Positions 52,495 through 63,496 of a stretch of DNA of 64,000 bases are shown piece by piece. Source of the stretch: Sporosarcina sp. P32b (GTDB taxonomy: Bacteria > Bacillota > Bacilli > Bacillales_A > Planococcaceae); the NCBI RefSeq assembly GCF_002743335.1, contig NZ_PDZB01000003.1:186001-250000 (forward strand), written 5' to 3'. The position numbers and the translations under genes were made by a program. A model generated the notes under the pieces. That model was given only the letters and a program-made list of their open reading frames with translations, did not search any database and was not told where the DNA came from. Within the stretch, counting starts at the first letter, position 1; every line of letters starts with the position of its first letter.

Positions 52495-53763
52495 ATGTTC
52501 AAATTTAATGATGAAAACGATAACCTGAGCTGTTCTTTTTGCGGGAAATCTCAAGAGCAAGTCCGCAAACTAGTAGCAGGTCAAGGTGTTTATATTTGTG
52601 ATGAATGCGTTGAACTTTGTGCGGAAATCGTGGAAGAGGAAGTCGGTCTTGAAGAAGGCTTCGAGCTAAAAGACGTTCCAAAACCAAGAGAAATCCAAGG
52701 TATCCTCGATGATTATATCATCGGGCAAGATCGCGCAAAGAAATCACTCGCAGTAGCGGTATACAATCATTACAAACGGGTAAATTCAGGCAGTAAAATT
52801 GATGAAGTCGAGCTGGCTAAATCCAATATCGTCTTAATCGGCCCAACTGGTAGCGGTAAAACATTACTCGCGCAAACGTTGGCTCGTATTTTGGATGTAC
52901 CATTCGCGATTGCAGATGCGACTTCATTAACTGAAGCGGGCTACGTTGGGGAAGACGTAGAGAATATTCTCTTGAAATTGATTCAAGCAGCGGACTTCGA
53001 TATCGATAAAGCTGAAAAGGGAATCATTTACATTGATGAAATCGACAAAGTGGCTCGTAAATCTGAGAACGCGTCGATTACTCGTGATGTATCCGGTGAA
53101 GGTGTGCAACAAGCCTTGCTGAAAATTCTTGAAGGAACGGTTGCGAGCGTACCACCACAAGGCGGTCGTAAGCATCCTCATCAAGAATTCCTGCAAATCG
53201 ATACAACGAATATCTTATTCGTTGTAGGTGGAGCATTTGACGGCATCGAAGATATCGTTAAACGCCGTATCGGACGTAAAGTCATCGGTTTCGGTTCTGA
53301 ATCCAAGCAAGAAATCAATGAAGAAGAGAGCTTATTGTCTAAGTTGATTCCTGAGGATCTTCAGTCATACGGTTTAATTCCAGAATTCATCGGTCGTTTG
53401 CCGGTTATCGCAACACTCGATACATTAGATGCAGATACATTGTATCAAATTCTAACTGAGCCGAAAAATGCGATCGTCAAACAATACCAGAAGATGGTTG
53501 AACTGGATGATGTAGAACTTCAATTTGAAGATGATGCATTAATTGAAATCGCGAAAGAAGCGATTGCTCGTAAGACGGGTGCACGTGGACTTCGTTCGAT
53601 TATCGAGAACATTATGTTAGATGTAATGTACGATCTTCCTTCACTTGAAGAAGTGAAAAAGTGTATCATTACGAAGGACTCTGTTCTTGGTAAGTCTACT
53701 CCGATCTTGTATAGAGAAGACGGATCTGTATACGAATCAGATAACGAAAAAAATACCGCATAA
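52495..53763 (+). CDS. clpX: ATP-dependent Clp protease ATP-binding subunit ClpX
   Basis: This 422-residue AAA+ unfoldase feeds substrates to ClpP. It has an N-terminal C4 zinc finger (CSFCGKSQ and CDECVELC), Walker A GPTGSGKT, Walker [10 protein letters not shown] and the ClpP-docking loop in [12 protein letters not shown] 52495 follows AGGGGTGAG; a GTG nine bases upstream is part of that site. It has its own promoter and terminator. Confidence 0.97.
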   Translation: MFKFNDENDNLSCSFCGKSQEQVRKLVAGQGVYICDECVELCAEIVEEEVGLEEGFELKDVPKPREIQGILDDYIIGQDRAKKSLAVAVYNHYKRVNSGSKIDEVELAKSNIVLIGPTGSGKTLLAQTLARILDVPFAIADATSLTEAGYVGEDVENILLKLIQAADFDIDKAEKGIIYIDEIDKVARKSENASITRDVSGEGVQQALLKILEGTVASVPPQGGRKHPHQEFLQIDTTNILFVVGGAFDGIEDIVKRRIGRKVIGFGSESKQEINEEESLLSKLIPEDLQSYGLIPEFIGRLPVIATLDTLDADTLYQILTEPKNAIVKQYQKMVELDDVELQFEDDALIEIAKEAIARKTGARGLRSIIENIMLDVMYDLPSLEEVKKCIITKDSVLGKSTPILYREDGSVYESDNEKNTA

Positions 53764-53773
53764 CGCCGAAAAG

Positions 53774-53829
53774 GCAAAAAGGCCGGCTCCACCGATGCGT
53801 ATCCTATACGTTCGGCAGTCGGCTTTTTG
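53774..53829 (+). terminator. Terminator after clpX
   Basis: A long imperfect hairpin has AAAAAGGCCGGCT on one side and AGTCGGCTTTTT on the other, with an inner GCGTAT/ATACGT stem. Confidence 0.75.
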
Positions 53830-53893
53830 TTACATAAGATTTCATTTGAGCACTACACATACATAGACATAATTTATTTGGAGGTGGCTTATC

Positions 53894-56215
53894 ATGCCGA
53901 CGATTCAAAAACAGAACATCCCATTATTGCCACTTCGCGGAGTGATTGTTTATCCGACGATGCTTTTACATATTGATGTTGGCCGAGAACGCTCAATTTT
54001 CGCGATTGAACATTCATTGGCAGGTGATCATCAGGTTTTCCTTGCGACCCAAAAAGATTTAAGTTTAGAAAACCCGGAAAAAGATGATTTACATGAAATA
54101 GGTACTCTGGCGAACATCAAATCCATGACTCAATTACCGAATGGTACGTATCGCGTATTAATCGAGGGCATACATAGAGCAAAGTGGAGCAGTTATCAGG
54201 AAGCTGATCTATATCCAGTTGTCAATGTTACATGTTACGAAGAGAGCGATGAAAAAGACGCGGAAGCAGAAGCATTGATGCGTTCACTTGTAGCTCAGTT
54301 CAAACGATATGCGAAGAATAGCAAACGTATTTCCGACGAAACACTGGAGACAGTTGAAAGCATTCAAGAACCGGGTAGATTAGCTGACATGATCGCATCG
54401 AACTTACCATTAAAATTAACAGCTAAACAAGAAGTGCTTGAAATTCTGGATGTACCTGAGCGTTTGGAATGGCTAATCAGTAGAATGTACAATGAACAGG
54501 AAATCATGGAGCTTGAACAAAAAATTAATGAACGTGTAAAAGAAGCAATGGAACGCACGCAAAAAGAGTTTTACTTACGTGAACAGTTAAAAGCAATTCA
54601 AACCGAACTAGGCGATAAAGATGGTAAAGGTCTCGAAGTGTCTGAGCTGAAGAAAAAAATTGAGGAAGCTAATATGCCACAATCAGTTAGAGAGACTGCT
54701 GAGCGTGAATTGGAACGGTATGAAAAAATTCCTTCCGTTTCAGCTGAAAGTGGTATCATTCGCAATTACATCGAGTGGCTCATTATGCTGCCATGGACGC
54801 ATGCGACAGAAGACCAGTTAGATTTGTCTCGTTCAGAAGAGATATTGAACCGTGACCATGAAGGTTTAGAAAACGTTAAAGAACGAATTTTAGAGTATCT
54901 CGCTGTGCGTCAGATGACAAATTCTCTGCGTGGACCAATTCTATGCCTAGATGGTCCTCCAGGAGTCGGAAAAACTTCGTTAGCTCGTTCTATCGCTGAG
55001 TCTTTAGGACGTGAATTTGTTCGTCTGTCACTAGGTGGTGTTCGTGATGAATCTGAAATCCGTGGTCATCGTCGGACGTATGTAGGCGCGATGCCTGGGC
55101 GTATTATTCAAAGTATGAAAAAGGCAGGCACTATCAATCCGGTCTTCCTACTTGATGAAATTGATAAAATGTCGAATGATTTCCGAGGAGATCCGTCGTC
55201 TGCTATGCTGGAAGTACTGGATCCTGAACAAAACAGCAATTTCAGTGATCATTATATAGAAGAGCCGTATGATCTTTCGAGTGTATTATTCATTGCAACT
55301 TCGAATGATTTAGGGTCTATTCCTGGGCCGTTGCGTGATCGTATGGAAATTATTTCGATTCCTGGTTATACAGAACAGGAAAAACAATCGATTGCTATTA
55401 ATCATTTGATTCCGAAACAGATGAAGGAACATGGCCTGAAGAAATCACAACTACGTTTCCAGGATGAAGCAGTACTGGAAGTCGTACGATACTATACACG
55501 TGAAGCTGGAGTGCGCTCACTTGAGCGAGAAATCGCCAGCATTTGTCGTAAAGCTGCGCGTCAAATTTTGGCGGGCGATAAGAAAAGCCTGACAGTCAGT
55601 CCGAAGTCTTTAGAAGCCTTACTTGGTAAAAAGCGTTTCCGGTTTGGACAGGCAGAAACGGTTAATCAAGTAGGGATGGCCACTGGACTTGCTTATACGT
55701 CAGTCGGTGGAGATACATTGCAAATTGAGGTTTCATTATCTCCAGGTAAAGGTAAGTTATTGCTAACAGGTAAACTTGGGGATGTCATGAAGGAATCAGC
55801 ACAAACGGCATTATCCTATGTGCGTTCTAAAGCCATGACATTTAATATAGATCCTGATTTTCATGAAAAGTGGGATATTCATATTCACGTTCCGGAAGGC
55901 GCTACACCTAAAGACGGACCTTCCGCCGGTATAACGATCGTAACGGCACTAGTATCCGCATTGACGGAACGTCCGATACGCCGTGAAGTTGGTATGACAG
56001 GAGAAGTGACCTTACGTGGGCGTGTGTTGCCAATTGGTGGACTGAAACAAAAAACGCTTAGTGCTCACCGTGCAGGATTGCGCACGATCATCATCCCGTC
56101 AGATAACGAACGTGATTTGGATGATATTCCAGATAGTGTAAGAAAAGAATTAACATTTAAACTCGTGTCGGATGCTCATGAAGTACTCGATATCGCTTTG
56201 GAGGAAAAGAAATGA
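53894..56215 (+). CDS. lonA: ATP-dependent protease LonA
   Basis: This 773-residue protease has the N-terminal Lon substrate domain, an AAA+ module (Walker [10 protein letters not shown], Walker [12 protein letters not shown]) and a proteolytic domain with catalytic Ser677 (KDGPSAG) and Lys720. GGAGGTGG precedes the ATG. The lonB gene that separates clpX from lonA in B. subtilis is missing here. The stop overlaps the next gene start by four bases. Confidence 0.97.
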   Translation: MPTIQKQNIPLLPLRGVIVYPTMLLHIDVGRERSIFAIEHSLAGDHQVFLATQKDLSLENPEKDDLHEIGTLANIKSMTQLPNGTYRVLIEGIHRAKWSSYQEADLYPVVNVTCYEESDEKDAEAEALMRSLVAQFKRYAKNSKRISDETLETVESIQEPGRLADMIASNLPLKLTAKQEVLEILDVPERLEWLISRMYNEQEIMELEQKINERVKEAMERTQKEFYLREQLKAIQTELGDKDGKGLEVSELKKKIEEANMPQSVRETAERELERYEKIPSVSAESGIIRNYIEWLIMLPWTHATEDQLDLSRSEEILNRDHEGLENVKERILEYLAVRQMTNSLRGPILCLDGPPGVGKTSLARSIAESLGREFVRLSLGGVRDESEIRGHRRTYVGAMPGRIIQSMKKAGTINPVFLLDEIDKMSNDFRGDPSSAMLEVLDPEQNSNFSDHYIEEPYDLSSVLFIATSNDLGSIPGPLRDRMEIISIPGYTEQEKQSIAINHLIPKQMKEHGLKKSQLRFQDEAVLEVVRYYTREAGVRSLEREIASICRKAARQILAGDKKSLTVSPKSLEALLGKKRFRFGQAETVNQVGMATGLAYTSVGGDTLQIEVSLSPGKGKLLLTGKLGDVMKESAQTALSYVRSKAMTFNIDPDFHEKWDIHIHVPEGATPKDGPSAGITIVTALVSALTERPIRREVGMTGEVTLRGRVLPIGGLKQKTLSAHRAGLRTIIIPSDNERDLDDIPDSVRKELTFKLVSDAHEVLDIALEEKK

Positions 56216-56793
56216 AAGTCCATAACGTTGAAATGATTATGAGTGCGGTTAGACCTGAACAATATCCAACAGAAGGTTATCCTGAATTTGCGTTAGCCGG
56301 TCGTTCGAATGTAGGGAAATCTTCCTTCATTAATAAAATGATTGGACGCAAAAGCTTGGCTCGTACATCTTCAAAACCAGGGAAGACCCAAACGCTCAAT
56401 TTCTATAAAATTGAGGAAAAATTATTTTTCGTAGACGTACCAGGGTATGGCTATGCGAAAGTGTCGAAAACAGAAAAAGAAAAATGGGGCGGTATGATCG
56501 AACAATACATTACATCACGCGAAGAATTGCGTGCGGTAGTGCAGATTGTCGATTTACGTCATCCACCGACAAAAGACGACTGCATGATGCACGATTTCCT
56601 TTCTCATTATAATATCCCGACAATTGTCGTTGCGACAAAAGCGGATAAAATACCTAAAGGTAAATGGGAAAAGCATAAGAAAGTCGTTCGCACAACATTT
56701 AACATGGAAATACATGAGCCGCTCATACTGTTTTCATCTGAAAAGGGAATGGGTATGGATGAAGCATGGCGTGAAATTGAAAGCCGCATGTAA
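56212..56793 (+). CDS. ysxC: Ribosome-biogenesis GTPase YsxC/EngB
   Basis: This 193-residue essential GTPase acts in assembly of the large ribosomal subunit. G1 is [10 protein letters not shown]3 is DVPGYG and G4 is TKAD. The ATG overlaps the lonA stop (ATGA), so the two are translationally coupled, as in other Bacillales. Confidence 0.96.
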   Translation: MKVHNVEMIMSAVRPEQYPTEGYPEFALAGRSNVGKSSFINKMIGRKSLARTSSKPGKTQTLNFYKIEEKLFFVDVPGYGYAKVSKTEKEKWGGMIEQYITSREELRAVVQIVDLRHPPTKDDCMMHDFLSHYNIPTIVVATKADKIPKGKWEKHKKVVRTTFNMEIHEPLILFSSEKGMGMDEAWREIESRM

Positions 56794-56878
56794 ATAACGT
56801 GTGATTTTTGATGGAATTGCTACATTATGACTTCAAACGATGTTCACAATTTGCATTCCGACTAAAGCGCTATGTATG

Positions 56879-56893
56879 TTATAATGAATGTAA
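56879..56893 (+). promoter_or_regulatory. hemA promoter with PerR-like box
   Basis: TTATAATGAATGTAA matches the PerR 7-1-7 consensus TTATAATNATTATAA at 12 of 14 defined positions. It contains the -10 hexamer TATAAT (56880-56885), which has an extended TG two bases upstream. PerR is known to repress the hemAXCDBL operon in B. subtilis, so peroxide control looks conserved. Confidence 0.65.
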
Positions 56894-56923
56894 GAAAAAG
56901 ATTCCGAAAGGTGTGAGCACCTA

Positions 56924-58300
56924 ATGTATACAGTCGTTGTCGGTGTTAACCACCGAACCGCCCCTGTCGAAATTAGAGAGAAGCTGTCATTCGTCGAGGC
57001 TGATTTACCACAAGCGATGCAAACATTGCAACAGCAAAAGAGCATCTTGGAAAACATCATTATTTCTACTTGTAACCGCACCGAGATTTACGCGGTGGTG
57101 GATCAGATTCATACTGGACGATATTATATAAAAAAATTCCTTGCTGATTGGTTTTCTATTCCTATGGAGGAATTCTCCAGTCATTTGATTATTCATGAAG
57201 AAGATGGTGCAGTGGAACATTTATTACGTGTAACTGCAGGCATTGATTCCATGGTACTTGGTGAAACGCAAATTTTAGGACAAGTTCGCAGTAGTTTTTT
57301 TGCTGCACAAAATATTGGTACAACAGGTACCGTATTCAATGAATTGTTTAAACAAGCGATTACGACAGCAAAAAGAGCGCATACGGACACTGCAATTGGA
57401 GAAAATGCCGTGTCAGTTTCCTATGCAGCAGTAGAACTTGGGAGAAAGATTTTCGGTTCTCTCAAGGATAAGCATATTGCCATTCTTGGAGCCGGTACGA
57501 TGGGTGAATTAGCAGTCAAGAACTTGCAAGGAAGCGGTGTTGGGAAGATTACTGTGATCAACCGGACATTCTCTAAGGCAGAAATTCTAGCGGCGAAATT
57601 TAATGGTGAAGCGAAATCTATGCAAGAGTTGCAGTGTTTGTTACTCGAAGCAGATATATTGATCAGTTCAACAGGAGCTACTGAATATGTCATCGATTAT
57701 GAATTGATGGATTTTGTAGAGAGACTTCGTAAAGGCAAGCCACTATTTATGGTGGATATTGCTGTGCCACGTGACCTCGATCCAAAAATTGGTGAACTGA
57801 GTAGTGTATTCTTATATGATATTGATGATTTGCAAGGCATTGTTGAAGCAAACTTAGCTGAGCGTAAGCGTGCAGCTGATGAGATCGGTTTGATGATCGA
57901 ACAAGAAGTTGTTGCATTTAAAGAATGGTTAACAACACTAGGTGTCGTGCCGATGATTTCTGCTTTGCGTAAAAAGGCAAGTCGTATTCAGAGTGAAACG
58001 ATGGCTAGCATCGAAAATAAGATGCCTGATTTAACAGAACGTGAAAAGAAAGTTCTGAACAAGCATACAAAGTCGATTATTAATCAATTATTAAAAGAAC
58101 CTATTTTACAGGCTAAAGAATTATCTACTGATAAAAAAGCAGCAGAGAAACTCGCACTTTTTGAACAAATCTTTGGGATCTCAGAAGATGTTGTAACAGA
58201 AAAGGAACAGCTGGCATTACAGGCAAAAGAGCGTCTTCAAAAACGGGCTGATCAAAAATCAGACGTAGTTGATGTGACGAACTTAAATTATCAACACTAA
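56924..58300 (+). CDS. hemA: Glutamyl-tRNA reductase
   Basis: This 458-residue enzyme makes glutamate-1-semialdehyde from glutamyl-tRNA, the committed step of C5 haem synthesis. It has the catalytic Cys50 in [12 protein letters not shown], the conserved [16 protein letters not shown] and the NADPH site [12 protein letters not shown]. It ends with the dimerisation domain. The gene is first of the haem block but is separated from hemX by a terminator. Confidence 0.96.
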   Translation: MYTVVVGVNHRTAPVEIREKLSFVEADLPQAMQTLQQQKSILENIIISTCNRTEIYAVVDQIHTGRYYIKKFLADWFSIPMEEFSSHLIIHEEDGAVEHLLRVTAGIDSMVLGETQILGQVRSSFFAAQNIGTTGTVFNELFKQAITTAKRAHTDTAIGENAVSVSYAAVELGRKIFGSLKDKHIAILGAGTMGELAVKNLQGSGVGKITVINRTFSKAEILAAKFNGEAKSMQELQCLLLEADILISSTGATEYVIDYELMDFVERLRKGKPLFMVDIAVPRDLDPKIGELSSVFLYDIDDLQGIVEANLAERKRAADEIGLMIEQEVVAFKEWLTTLGVVPMISALRKKASRIQSETMASIENKMPDLTEREKKVLNKHTKSIINQLLKEPILQAKELSTDKKAAEKLALFEQIFGISEDVVTEKEQLALQAKERLQKRADQKSDVVDVTNLNYQH

Positions 58301-58306
58301 TCCCAG

Positions 58307-58354
58307 GTGGTTCTGTATCTGTCTTTCACAAGAACGATACAGGGCCACTTTTTT
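58307..58354 (+). terminator. Terminator between hemA and hemX
   Basis: GTGGTTCTGTATC (58307-58319) pairs with GATACAGGGCCAC (58336-58348) with two G-T pairs, followed by six T. It would stop most hemA transcripts. Confidence 0.85.
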
Positions 58355-58430
58355 ATTGCGGTTAAATAAGCAGTAAATGTATAACTGTTCATATCAATAG
58401 TAGAAAGATGCTTACTATGGATGCAATTAT

Positions 58431-58460
58431 TTGCAGTAACACCCTCTCATTTGAGACAAT
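58431..58460 (+). promoter_or_regulatory. Possible hemX promoter
   Basis: TTGCAG (58431-58436) and GACAAT (58455-58460) are 18 bases apart, about 60 bases before hemX. Confidence 0.4.
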
Positions 58461-58521
58461 GTAGACGAACACTCCTTACTAGCAAAAGAGAGGTTTTCGC
58501 TTGAAAGGCAGAGAATAGCAT

Positions 58522-59352
58522 ATGGTTGATTTAACCGTCGCAAGACTTCAGGAATTCATGATTGTCCTTTATGCCCTCGGTCTTGTTTTCTACTTTATTG
58601 ATTACTTGAAGAAGTCAAAAGCTGTCCAACGTATTGCTTTTTGGCTCATCGTTACCGTATGGGTTACACAAACCGCGATTTTATCACTTTATATTATTCA
58701 GATGAAACGCTTTCCAGTATTATCGCTAGTTGAAGGAATTTATTTTTATGTATGGTTGCTGGTTACATTATCTATTGTGTTCCAGTTGATTTATAAAGTG
58801 AACTTTATGGTGTTTTTCACAAATATCATTGGTTTTGCATTTTTAATGATTCATGTCTTTTCCAATTTGAAATACACAGCGTCCACAGTAGGTGATTCGC
58901 TCATTTCAGAAGTACTATTTGTTCACATTACGTCAGCAATCCTCTCGTATGCAGTGTTCGCATTAGCATTTGTTTTTGCGGTATTATATTTGATTGTCTA
59001 TAACGTATTAAAAAGTAAGAAGTTTGGAAAGCGCTTTTCCAGTCTACCCAATTTACATCAGACGATGACGGGAATGAAAATGTCGATCTATACCGGTATT
59101 CCGATTTTATTCGTCAGTCTGTTATTTGGTGTTCAGTGGGCGTATGTAGCGCTTGAAGATTGGTCTCCGTTTGATGTGAAAATTATGGGATCATTTGCAG
59201 TATTACTCATCTATTCTTCGGTTATTTATTTCAATTATAAGGGAAAGCTTCAATCAGTGGAGTTTGCCTGGATGACGATATTTGCATTTCTCTTAACGGT
59301 CATTAATTTCTTTTTAGGCAGTACGCTGTCACAATTTCATTTATGGATATAA
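58522..59352 (+). CDS. hemX: HemX, CcsA-like membrane protein controlling HemA level
   Basis: This 276-residue protein has eight hydrophobic segments and a CcsA/cytochrome c assembly-like fold. The RFPVLSLVEGIYFYVWLLVTL stretch matches HemX. In Bacillus HemX lowers the amount of glutamyl-tRNA reductase. It lies 15 bases before hemC. The ribosome site before ATG 58522 is poor. Confidence 0.88.
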   Translation: MVDLTVARLQEFMIVLYALGLVFYFIDYLKKSKAVQRIAFWLIVTVWVTQTAILSLYIIQMKRFPVLSLVEGIYFYVWLLVTLSIVFQLIYKVNFMVFFTNIIGFAFLMIHVFSNLKYTASTVGDSLISEVLFVHITSAILSYAVFALAFVFAVLYLIVYNVLKSKKFGKRFSSLPNLHQTMTGMKMSIYTGIPILFVSLLFGVQWAYVALEDWSPFDVKIMGSFAVLLIYSSVIYFNYKGKLQSVEFAWMTIFAFLLTVINFFLGSTLSQFHLWI

Positions 59353-59367
59353 GAAAGGGAGAGTTTT

Positions 59368-60297
59368 GTGAGAAAAATTATTGTAGGTTCACGCAGAAGT
59401 AAACTAGCATTAACTCAAACGAAGTGGTTCATCGAACAAATGAAGCAGGCGGGTGCACCTTTTGAGTTTGAAGTAAAAGAGATTGTGACGAAAGGCGATC
59501 AAATCTTGGACGTCATGTTGTCAAAAGTTGGCGGAAAAGGGTTATTTGTAAAAGAAATTCAACAAGCTTTATTTGATAAAGAAATTGATTTTGCCGTACA
59601 TAGCATGAAAGATATGCCAGCGGTAATTCCTGACGGTTTGACAGTCGGCTGTATTCCTAAACGTGTAGATCCACGTGATGCGTACATCGCAAACGACCAT
59701 GTGCGTTTCATGGACTTACCGATCGGAGCGGTTGTCGGTACATCCAGTCTTCGTCGCAGTTCACAGTTATTGCTGTTACGTCCGGATATTGAAATTAAGT
59801 GGATTCGCGGCAATATTGATACACGCCTACGTAAGCTTCAAGATGGTGAATATGATGCAATTCTTTTAGCGGCAGCAGGACTTAAGCGTATGGGCTGGGA
59901 TGACAATATCGTCACAGAACACCTATCGCTTGAAGATTGTATTCCAGCAGTAGGACAAGGTGCATTAGCGATTGAATGTCGTGAAGACGATACAGAATTA
60001 CTAAATGAACTAGCGAAATTAACAGATAAGAATACTTGGATTGAACTACAGGCTGAGCGTACATTCCTTAATGAAATGGATGGTTCTTGCCAAGTGCCAA
60101 TCGGTGGATTTGCAACGTTTGATGGTAATGAAGTGGAAATGACTGGCTTCATCGCTTCTCCGGATGCAGTTCAAGTGTTCCGTGAAACTGTGAAAGGAAC
60201 AGATCCTGTTGCAGTCGGTAAAGAAGTCAGTAGAATTTTACGCGACCAAGGTGCTGCTGAAGTAATCGAGAAAGTGAAGGCGGATATGGATGCGTAA
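59368..60297 (+). CDS. hemC: Porphobilinogen deaminase (hydroxymethylbilane synthase)
   Basis: This 309-residue enzyme joins four porphobilinogen units. It has [11 protein letters not shown] at the start, KGLFVKEIQ, catalytic Asp in HSMKDMP and the cofactor-binding cysteine in [11 protein letters not shown]. It starts at GTG 59368 after AAAGGGAGAG. It overlaps hemD by eight bases. Confidence 0.96.
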   Translation: MRKIIVGSRRSKLALTQTKWFIEQMKQAGAPFEFEVKEIVTKGDQILDVMLSKVGGKGLFVKEIQQALFDKEIDFAVHSMKDMPAVIPDGLTVGCIPKRVDPRDAYIANDHVRFMDLPIGAVVGTSSLRRSSQLLLLRPDIEIKWIRGNIDTRLRKLQDGEYDAILLAAAGLKRMGWDDNIVTEHLSLEDCIPAVGQGALAIECREDDTELLNELAKLTDKNTWIELQAERTFLNEMDGSCQVPIGGFATFDGNEVEMTGFIASPDAVQVFRETVKGTDPVAVGKEVSRILRDQGAAEVIEKVKADMDA

Positions 60298-61054
60298 CGC
60301 ATTACCGTTAGCAGGAGAAACGGTTATTTTCACCGGAACACCAAAATCTGCGGAAGCTGCCGAACTTGTGAAAAGTTACGGTGGCATTCCGGTTTCGATT
60401 CCGCTTATTGAAGTCGGAGAAATACAGAAGAAGGCTGATCAGCAAAAATTGCAACAAGCAATGAAGGCTGATTGGCTCATTTTTACGAGCCAATCGGCAG
60501 TTGCTGCGTTCCGCGCTAAGATGTTGCGGTTCAATGTAACGGCTGATACGTTCAACGGAAAAGTTGCCGCGGTCGGAACTCGAACAGCGGCTGCGTTAGA
60601 TAAACTTGGCTTTGCCGTGTCTTTCATTCCGAGCGTTTTTAGTGCAGATGTTTTCGTCAAACAGTTTAATCCAAAAAAGTCAGAACGATTACATGTAGTC
60701 TTTTTGAAAGGCACTCTCGCTGGTAGTTTGATTCGTGAAGAGTTGCCGTTTCATGTATCGGAATGGACAGTCTATGAGACCAAGAGTGCAACGAGTGAAA
60801 TAGATAAATTGAGTCGTTTTATACTCCATAAAAATCAGGTGTCTGTTTTGTTCGCAAGCCCATCGGCGGTTGAAGTATTCTCTTCACGTATTGCGCCGAA
60901 AACAACGTGGTTCGGCTTTACGGTTTGCGCAATTGGACATGTTACGGAACGTGCGTTATTAAAAGTAGGCGCGCCCGTTCACGTCAAACCTGAAACGTAT
61001 ACATTAGTCGAGCTAGTTCATGAGCTGGCCAAACGAAAGGGAGAATTCAAGTGA
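60290..61054 (+). CDS. hemD: Uroporphyrinogen-III synthase
   Basis: This 254-residue enzyme closes and inverts ring D of the linear tetrapyrrole. Sequence conservation is low, as usual in this family, but [28 protein letters not shown] and [10 protein letters not shown] are recognisable. Its place between hemC and hemB, with overlaps on both sides, settles the call. Confidence 0.9.
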   Translation: MRNALPLAGETVIFTGTPKSAEAAELVKSYGGIPVSIPLIEVGEIQKKADQQKLQQAMKADWLIFTSQSAVAAFRAKMLRFNVTADTFNGKVAAVGTRTAAALDKLGFAVSFIPSVFSADVFVKQFNPKKSERLHVVFLKGTLAGSLIREELPFHVSEWTVYETKSATSEIDKLSRFILHKNQVSVLFASPSAVEVFSSRIAPKTTWFGFTVCAIGHVTERALLKVGAPVHVKPETYTLVELVHELAKRKGEFK

Positions 61055-62031
61055 ATCCAATAGAATTTAAGCGTCATCGTAGACTTCGTACACATCCTAC
61101 CGTTCGAGCGATGGTAAGAGAGACAGAAATTAAAGCAGCGGATTTCATTTATCCTATCTTTGTTACAGAAGGCGAGAACGTACGTAATCCAATTGCTTCT
61201 ATGCCAGGAGTAGATCAGTTTTCAATTGATTTATTATTGAAAGAAACAGATGAAGTAGTTGAGTTAGGTATTTCTTCTATTATTTTATTTGGTATACCTT
61301 CCGAAAAGGATGCAACTGGTTCTGAAGCGTATGACGATGAAGGAATCATTCAGCGTGCAACACGCGCAGTGAAGGAACGTCATCCAGAATTAGTCGTAGT
61401 AGCAGATACTTGCCTATGTGAGTACACAGACCACGGTCACTGTGGCGTTATTCATGACAATGATGTAGATAATGATGCAAGTCTCGTATTGCTTGCGAAG
61501 ACAGCAGTCAGCCAAGCGAAAGCTGGAGCGGATATTATTGCACCATCAAATATGATGGACGGCTTTGTGGCAGTTATTCGTCAAGCGTTAGATGATGCAG
61601 GATTCCAAAACATTCCGATCATGTCGTATGCGGTTAAATATGCATCTGCTTATTACGGTCCATTCCGTGAAGCAGCGCAATCTACACCACAATTTGGTGA
61701 TCGTAAAACGTATCAAATGGATCCAGCAAATCGTATGGAAGCAATGCGTGAAGCAGAATCCGATATTCTTGAAGGCGCGGATTTCTTAATTGTTAAGCCG
61801 GCATTGTCTTACCTAGATATCATTCGCGATGTGAAGAATCATGTGCTATTGCCTGTCGTAGCGTATAACGTTAGTGGGGAATACGCAATGGTTAAAGCAG
61901 CAGCGTTAAATGGCTGGGTAGACGAGAAGAAAATTGTATTAGAAACGTTAACAAGTATGAAGCGTGCAGGCGCAGATATCATCATGACGTATCATGCAAA
62001 AGATGCTGCTCGCTGGTTGGAGGAGAAGTAA
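61051..62031 (+). CDS. hemB: Delta-aminolevulinic acid dehydratase (porphobilinogen synthase)
   Basis: This 326-residue enzyme condenses two aminolevulinate molecules. It has the zinc-binding [12 protein letters not shown] segment and Schiff-base lysines in [15 protein letters not shown] and [11 protein letters not shown]. It starts at GTG 61051, overlapping the hemD stop by four bases (GTGA). Confidence 0.96.
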   Translation: MNPIEFKRHRRLRTHPTVRAMVRETEIKAADFIYPIFVTEGENVRNPIASMPGVDQFSIDLLLKETDEVVELGISSIILFGIPSEKDATGSEAYDDEGIIQRATRAVKERHPELVVVADTCLCEYTDHGHCGVIHDNDVDNDASLVLLAKTAVSQAKAGADIIAPSNMMDGFVAVIRQALDDAGFQNIPIMSYAVKYASAYYGPFREAAQSTPQFGDRKTYQMDPANRMEAMREAESDILEGADFLIVKPALSYLDIIRDVKNHVLLPVVAYNVSGEYAMVKAAALNGWVDEKKIVLETLTSMKRAGADIIMTYHAKDAARWLEEK

Positions 62032-62032
62032 T

Positions 62033-63328
62033 ATGGGACAAAAAACAAATACGAACTCTAAAGAGGCTTTCAAAAAAGCCGTTGATTTAATGCCGGGTGG
62101 GGTCAACTCACCAGTTCGTGCATTCAAATCAGTCAATATGGATCCGATCTTTATGGAAAGTGGTAAAGGTGCGATTATTAAAGATATCGATGGCAATGAA
62201 TATATTGACTATGTTCTATCTTGGGGTCCTCTAATCCTAGGACACACACACCCTGACGTAGTATCTGCAATTCAAAAAGTAGCTGAAACAGGTACAAGTT
62301 TCGGAGCGCCTACTCTTCTTGAAAATGAATTGGCAGAGCTTGTGATCGACCGTGTACCATCCATTGAAATGGTGCGTATGGTATCTTCAGGTACGGAAGC
62401 GACGATGAGTGCACTTCGATTAGCACGTGGCTATACGAAGCGTAATAAAATCCTTAAATTCGAAGGTTGCTATCACGGACATGCGGATTCTTTGCTTATT
62501 AAAGCGGGATCGGGTGTCGCTACATTAGGTTTACCTGATAGCCCTGGAGTGCCTGAATCGATTGCGCAAAACACTCTTACGGTTCCATATAACGACCTGG
62601 AAAGTGTTAAATTAGCTATTAAAGAGTACGGAGACGACCTTGCTGCGATTATTGTAGAACCTGTTGCAGGAAACATGGGTGTTGTAGGACCGGATAACGG
62701 CTTCCTTAAAGGCTTACGTGATTTGACCGAAGAAAACGGTTCATTACTCATCTTTGATGAAGTCATGACTGGATTCCGTGTGGGTTATAAATGCGCACAA
62801 GGTCATTTCAACATCAAACCAGACATTACATGTCTAGGTAAAGTAATCGGTGGCGGACTCCCTGTAGGAGCGTATGGCGGTTCACGCAAGATTATGGAGC
62901 ATGTAGCGCCGGCGGGAACTATTTATCAAGCGGGTACATTGTCTGGTAACCCATTAGCCATGACAGCTGGTATCGAAACGTTGAGAAAGTTGACACCGAA
63001 AACATACGAACACTTCATCAAGCTTGGCGATCAGTTGGAAGAAGGTTTCCGCGCAGCAGCGAAAGCTAATAATATTCCACATACTGTTAACCGTGCAGGT
63101 TCTATGATTGGTTTCTTCTTTACAGACGAACGCGTCAATAACTATGACAAAGCGAAAACATCCGATTTGGAACTGTTCGCAGAATATTACCGTCTGATGG
63201 CGGAAGAAGGTATTTTCTTACCACCTTCCCAATTCGAAGGTATGTTCTTGTCAGCGGCACACACAGAAGAGCATATCGCGAAAACTGTGGAAGCATTCCA
63301 TACGGTATTTGAGAAGTTAAAACGATAA
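62033..63328 (+). CDS. hemL: Glutamate-1-semialdehyde 2,1-aminomutase
   Basis: This 431-residue PLP enzyme makes 5-aminolevulinate. It has [14 protein letters not shown] near the start and the PLP lysine in [17 protein letters not shown] (about residue 268). GGAGGAG precedes ATG 62033, one base after the hemB stop. A terminator follows. Confidence 0.96.
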   Translation: MGQKTNTNSKEAFKKAVDLMPGGVNSPVRAFKSVNMDPIFMESGKGAIIKDIDGNEYIDYVLSWGPLILGHTHPDVVSAIQKVAETGTSFGAPTLLENELAELVIDRVPSIEMVRMVSSGTEATMSALRLARGYTKRNKILKFEGCYHGHADSLLIKAGSGVATLGLPDSPGVPESIAQNTLTVPYNDLESVKLAIKEYGDDLAAIIVEPVAGNMGVVGPDNGFLKGLRDLTEENGSLLIFDEVMTGFRVGYKCAQGHFNIKPDITCLGKVIGGGLPVGAYGGSRKIMEHVAPAGTIYQAGTLSGNPLAMTAGIETLRKLTPKTYEHFIKLGDQLEEGFRAAAKANNIPHTVNRAGSMIGFFFTDERVNNYDKAKTSDLELFAEYYRLMAEEGIFLPPSQFEGMFLSAAHTEEHIAKTVEAFHTVFEKLKR

Positions 63329-63334
63329 TTATGA

Positions 63335-63370
63335 AGCGCCAGGCAAATTTATTTGCTTGGCGCTTTTTTA
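63335..63370 (+). terminator. Terminator of the haem operon
   Basis: AGCGCCAGGCAAAT pairs with ATTTGCTTGGCGCT with one G-T pair around a 2-base loop, followed by six T. Confidence 0.9.
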
Positions 63371-63496
63371 TGTCCATTATTTTAGGGGGATGGCAGGGTT
63401 ACGATTACTTCCATTATAATCTACACTATACTTTACTTCTAAACTCCTCCATTTCTTCATATAGTAGCCTGAGTTAAGAAAAGGAGTGAAGCGAAA

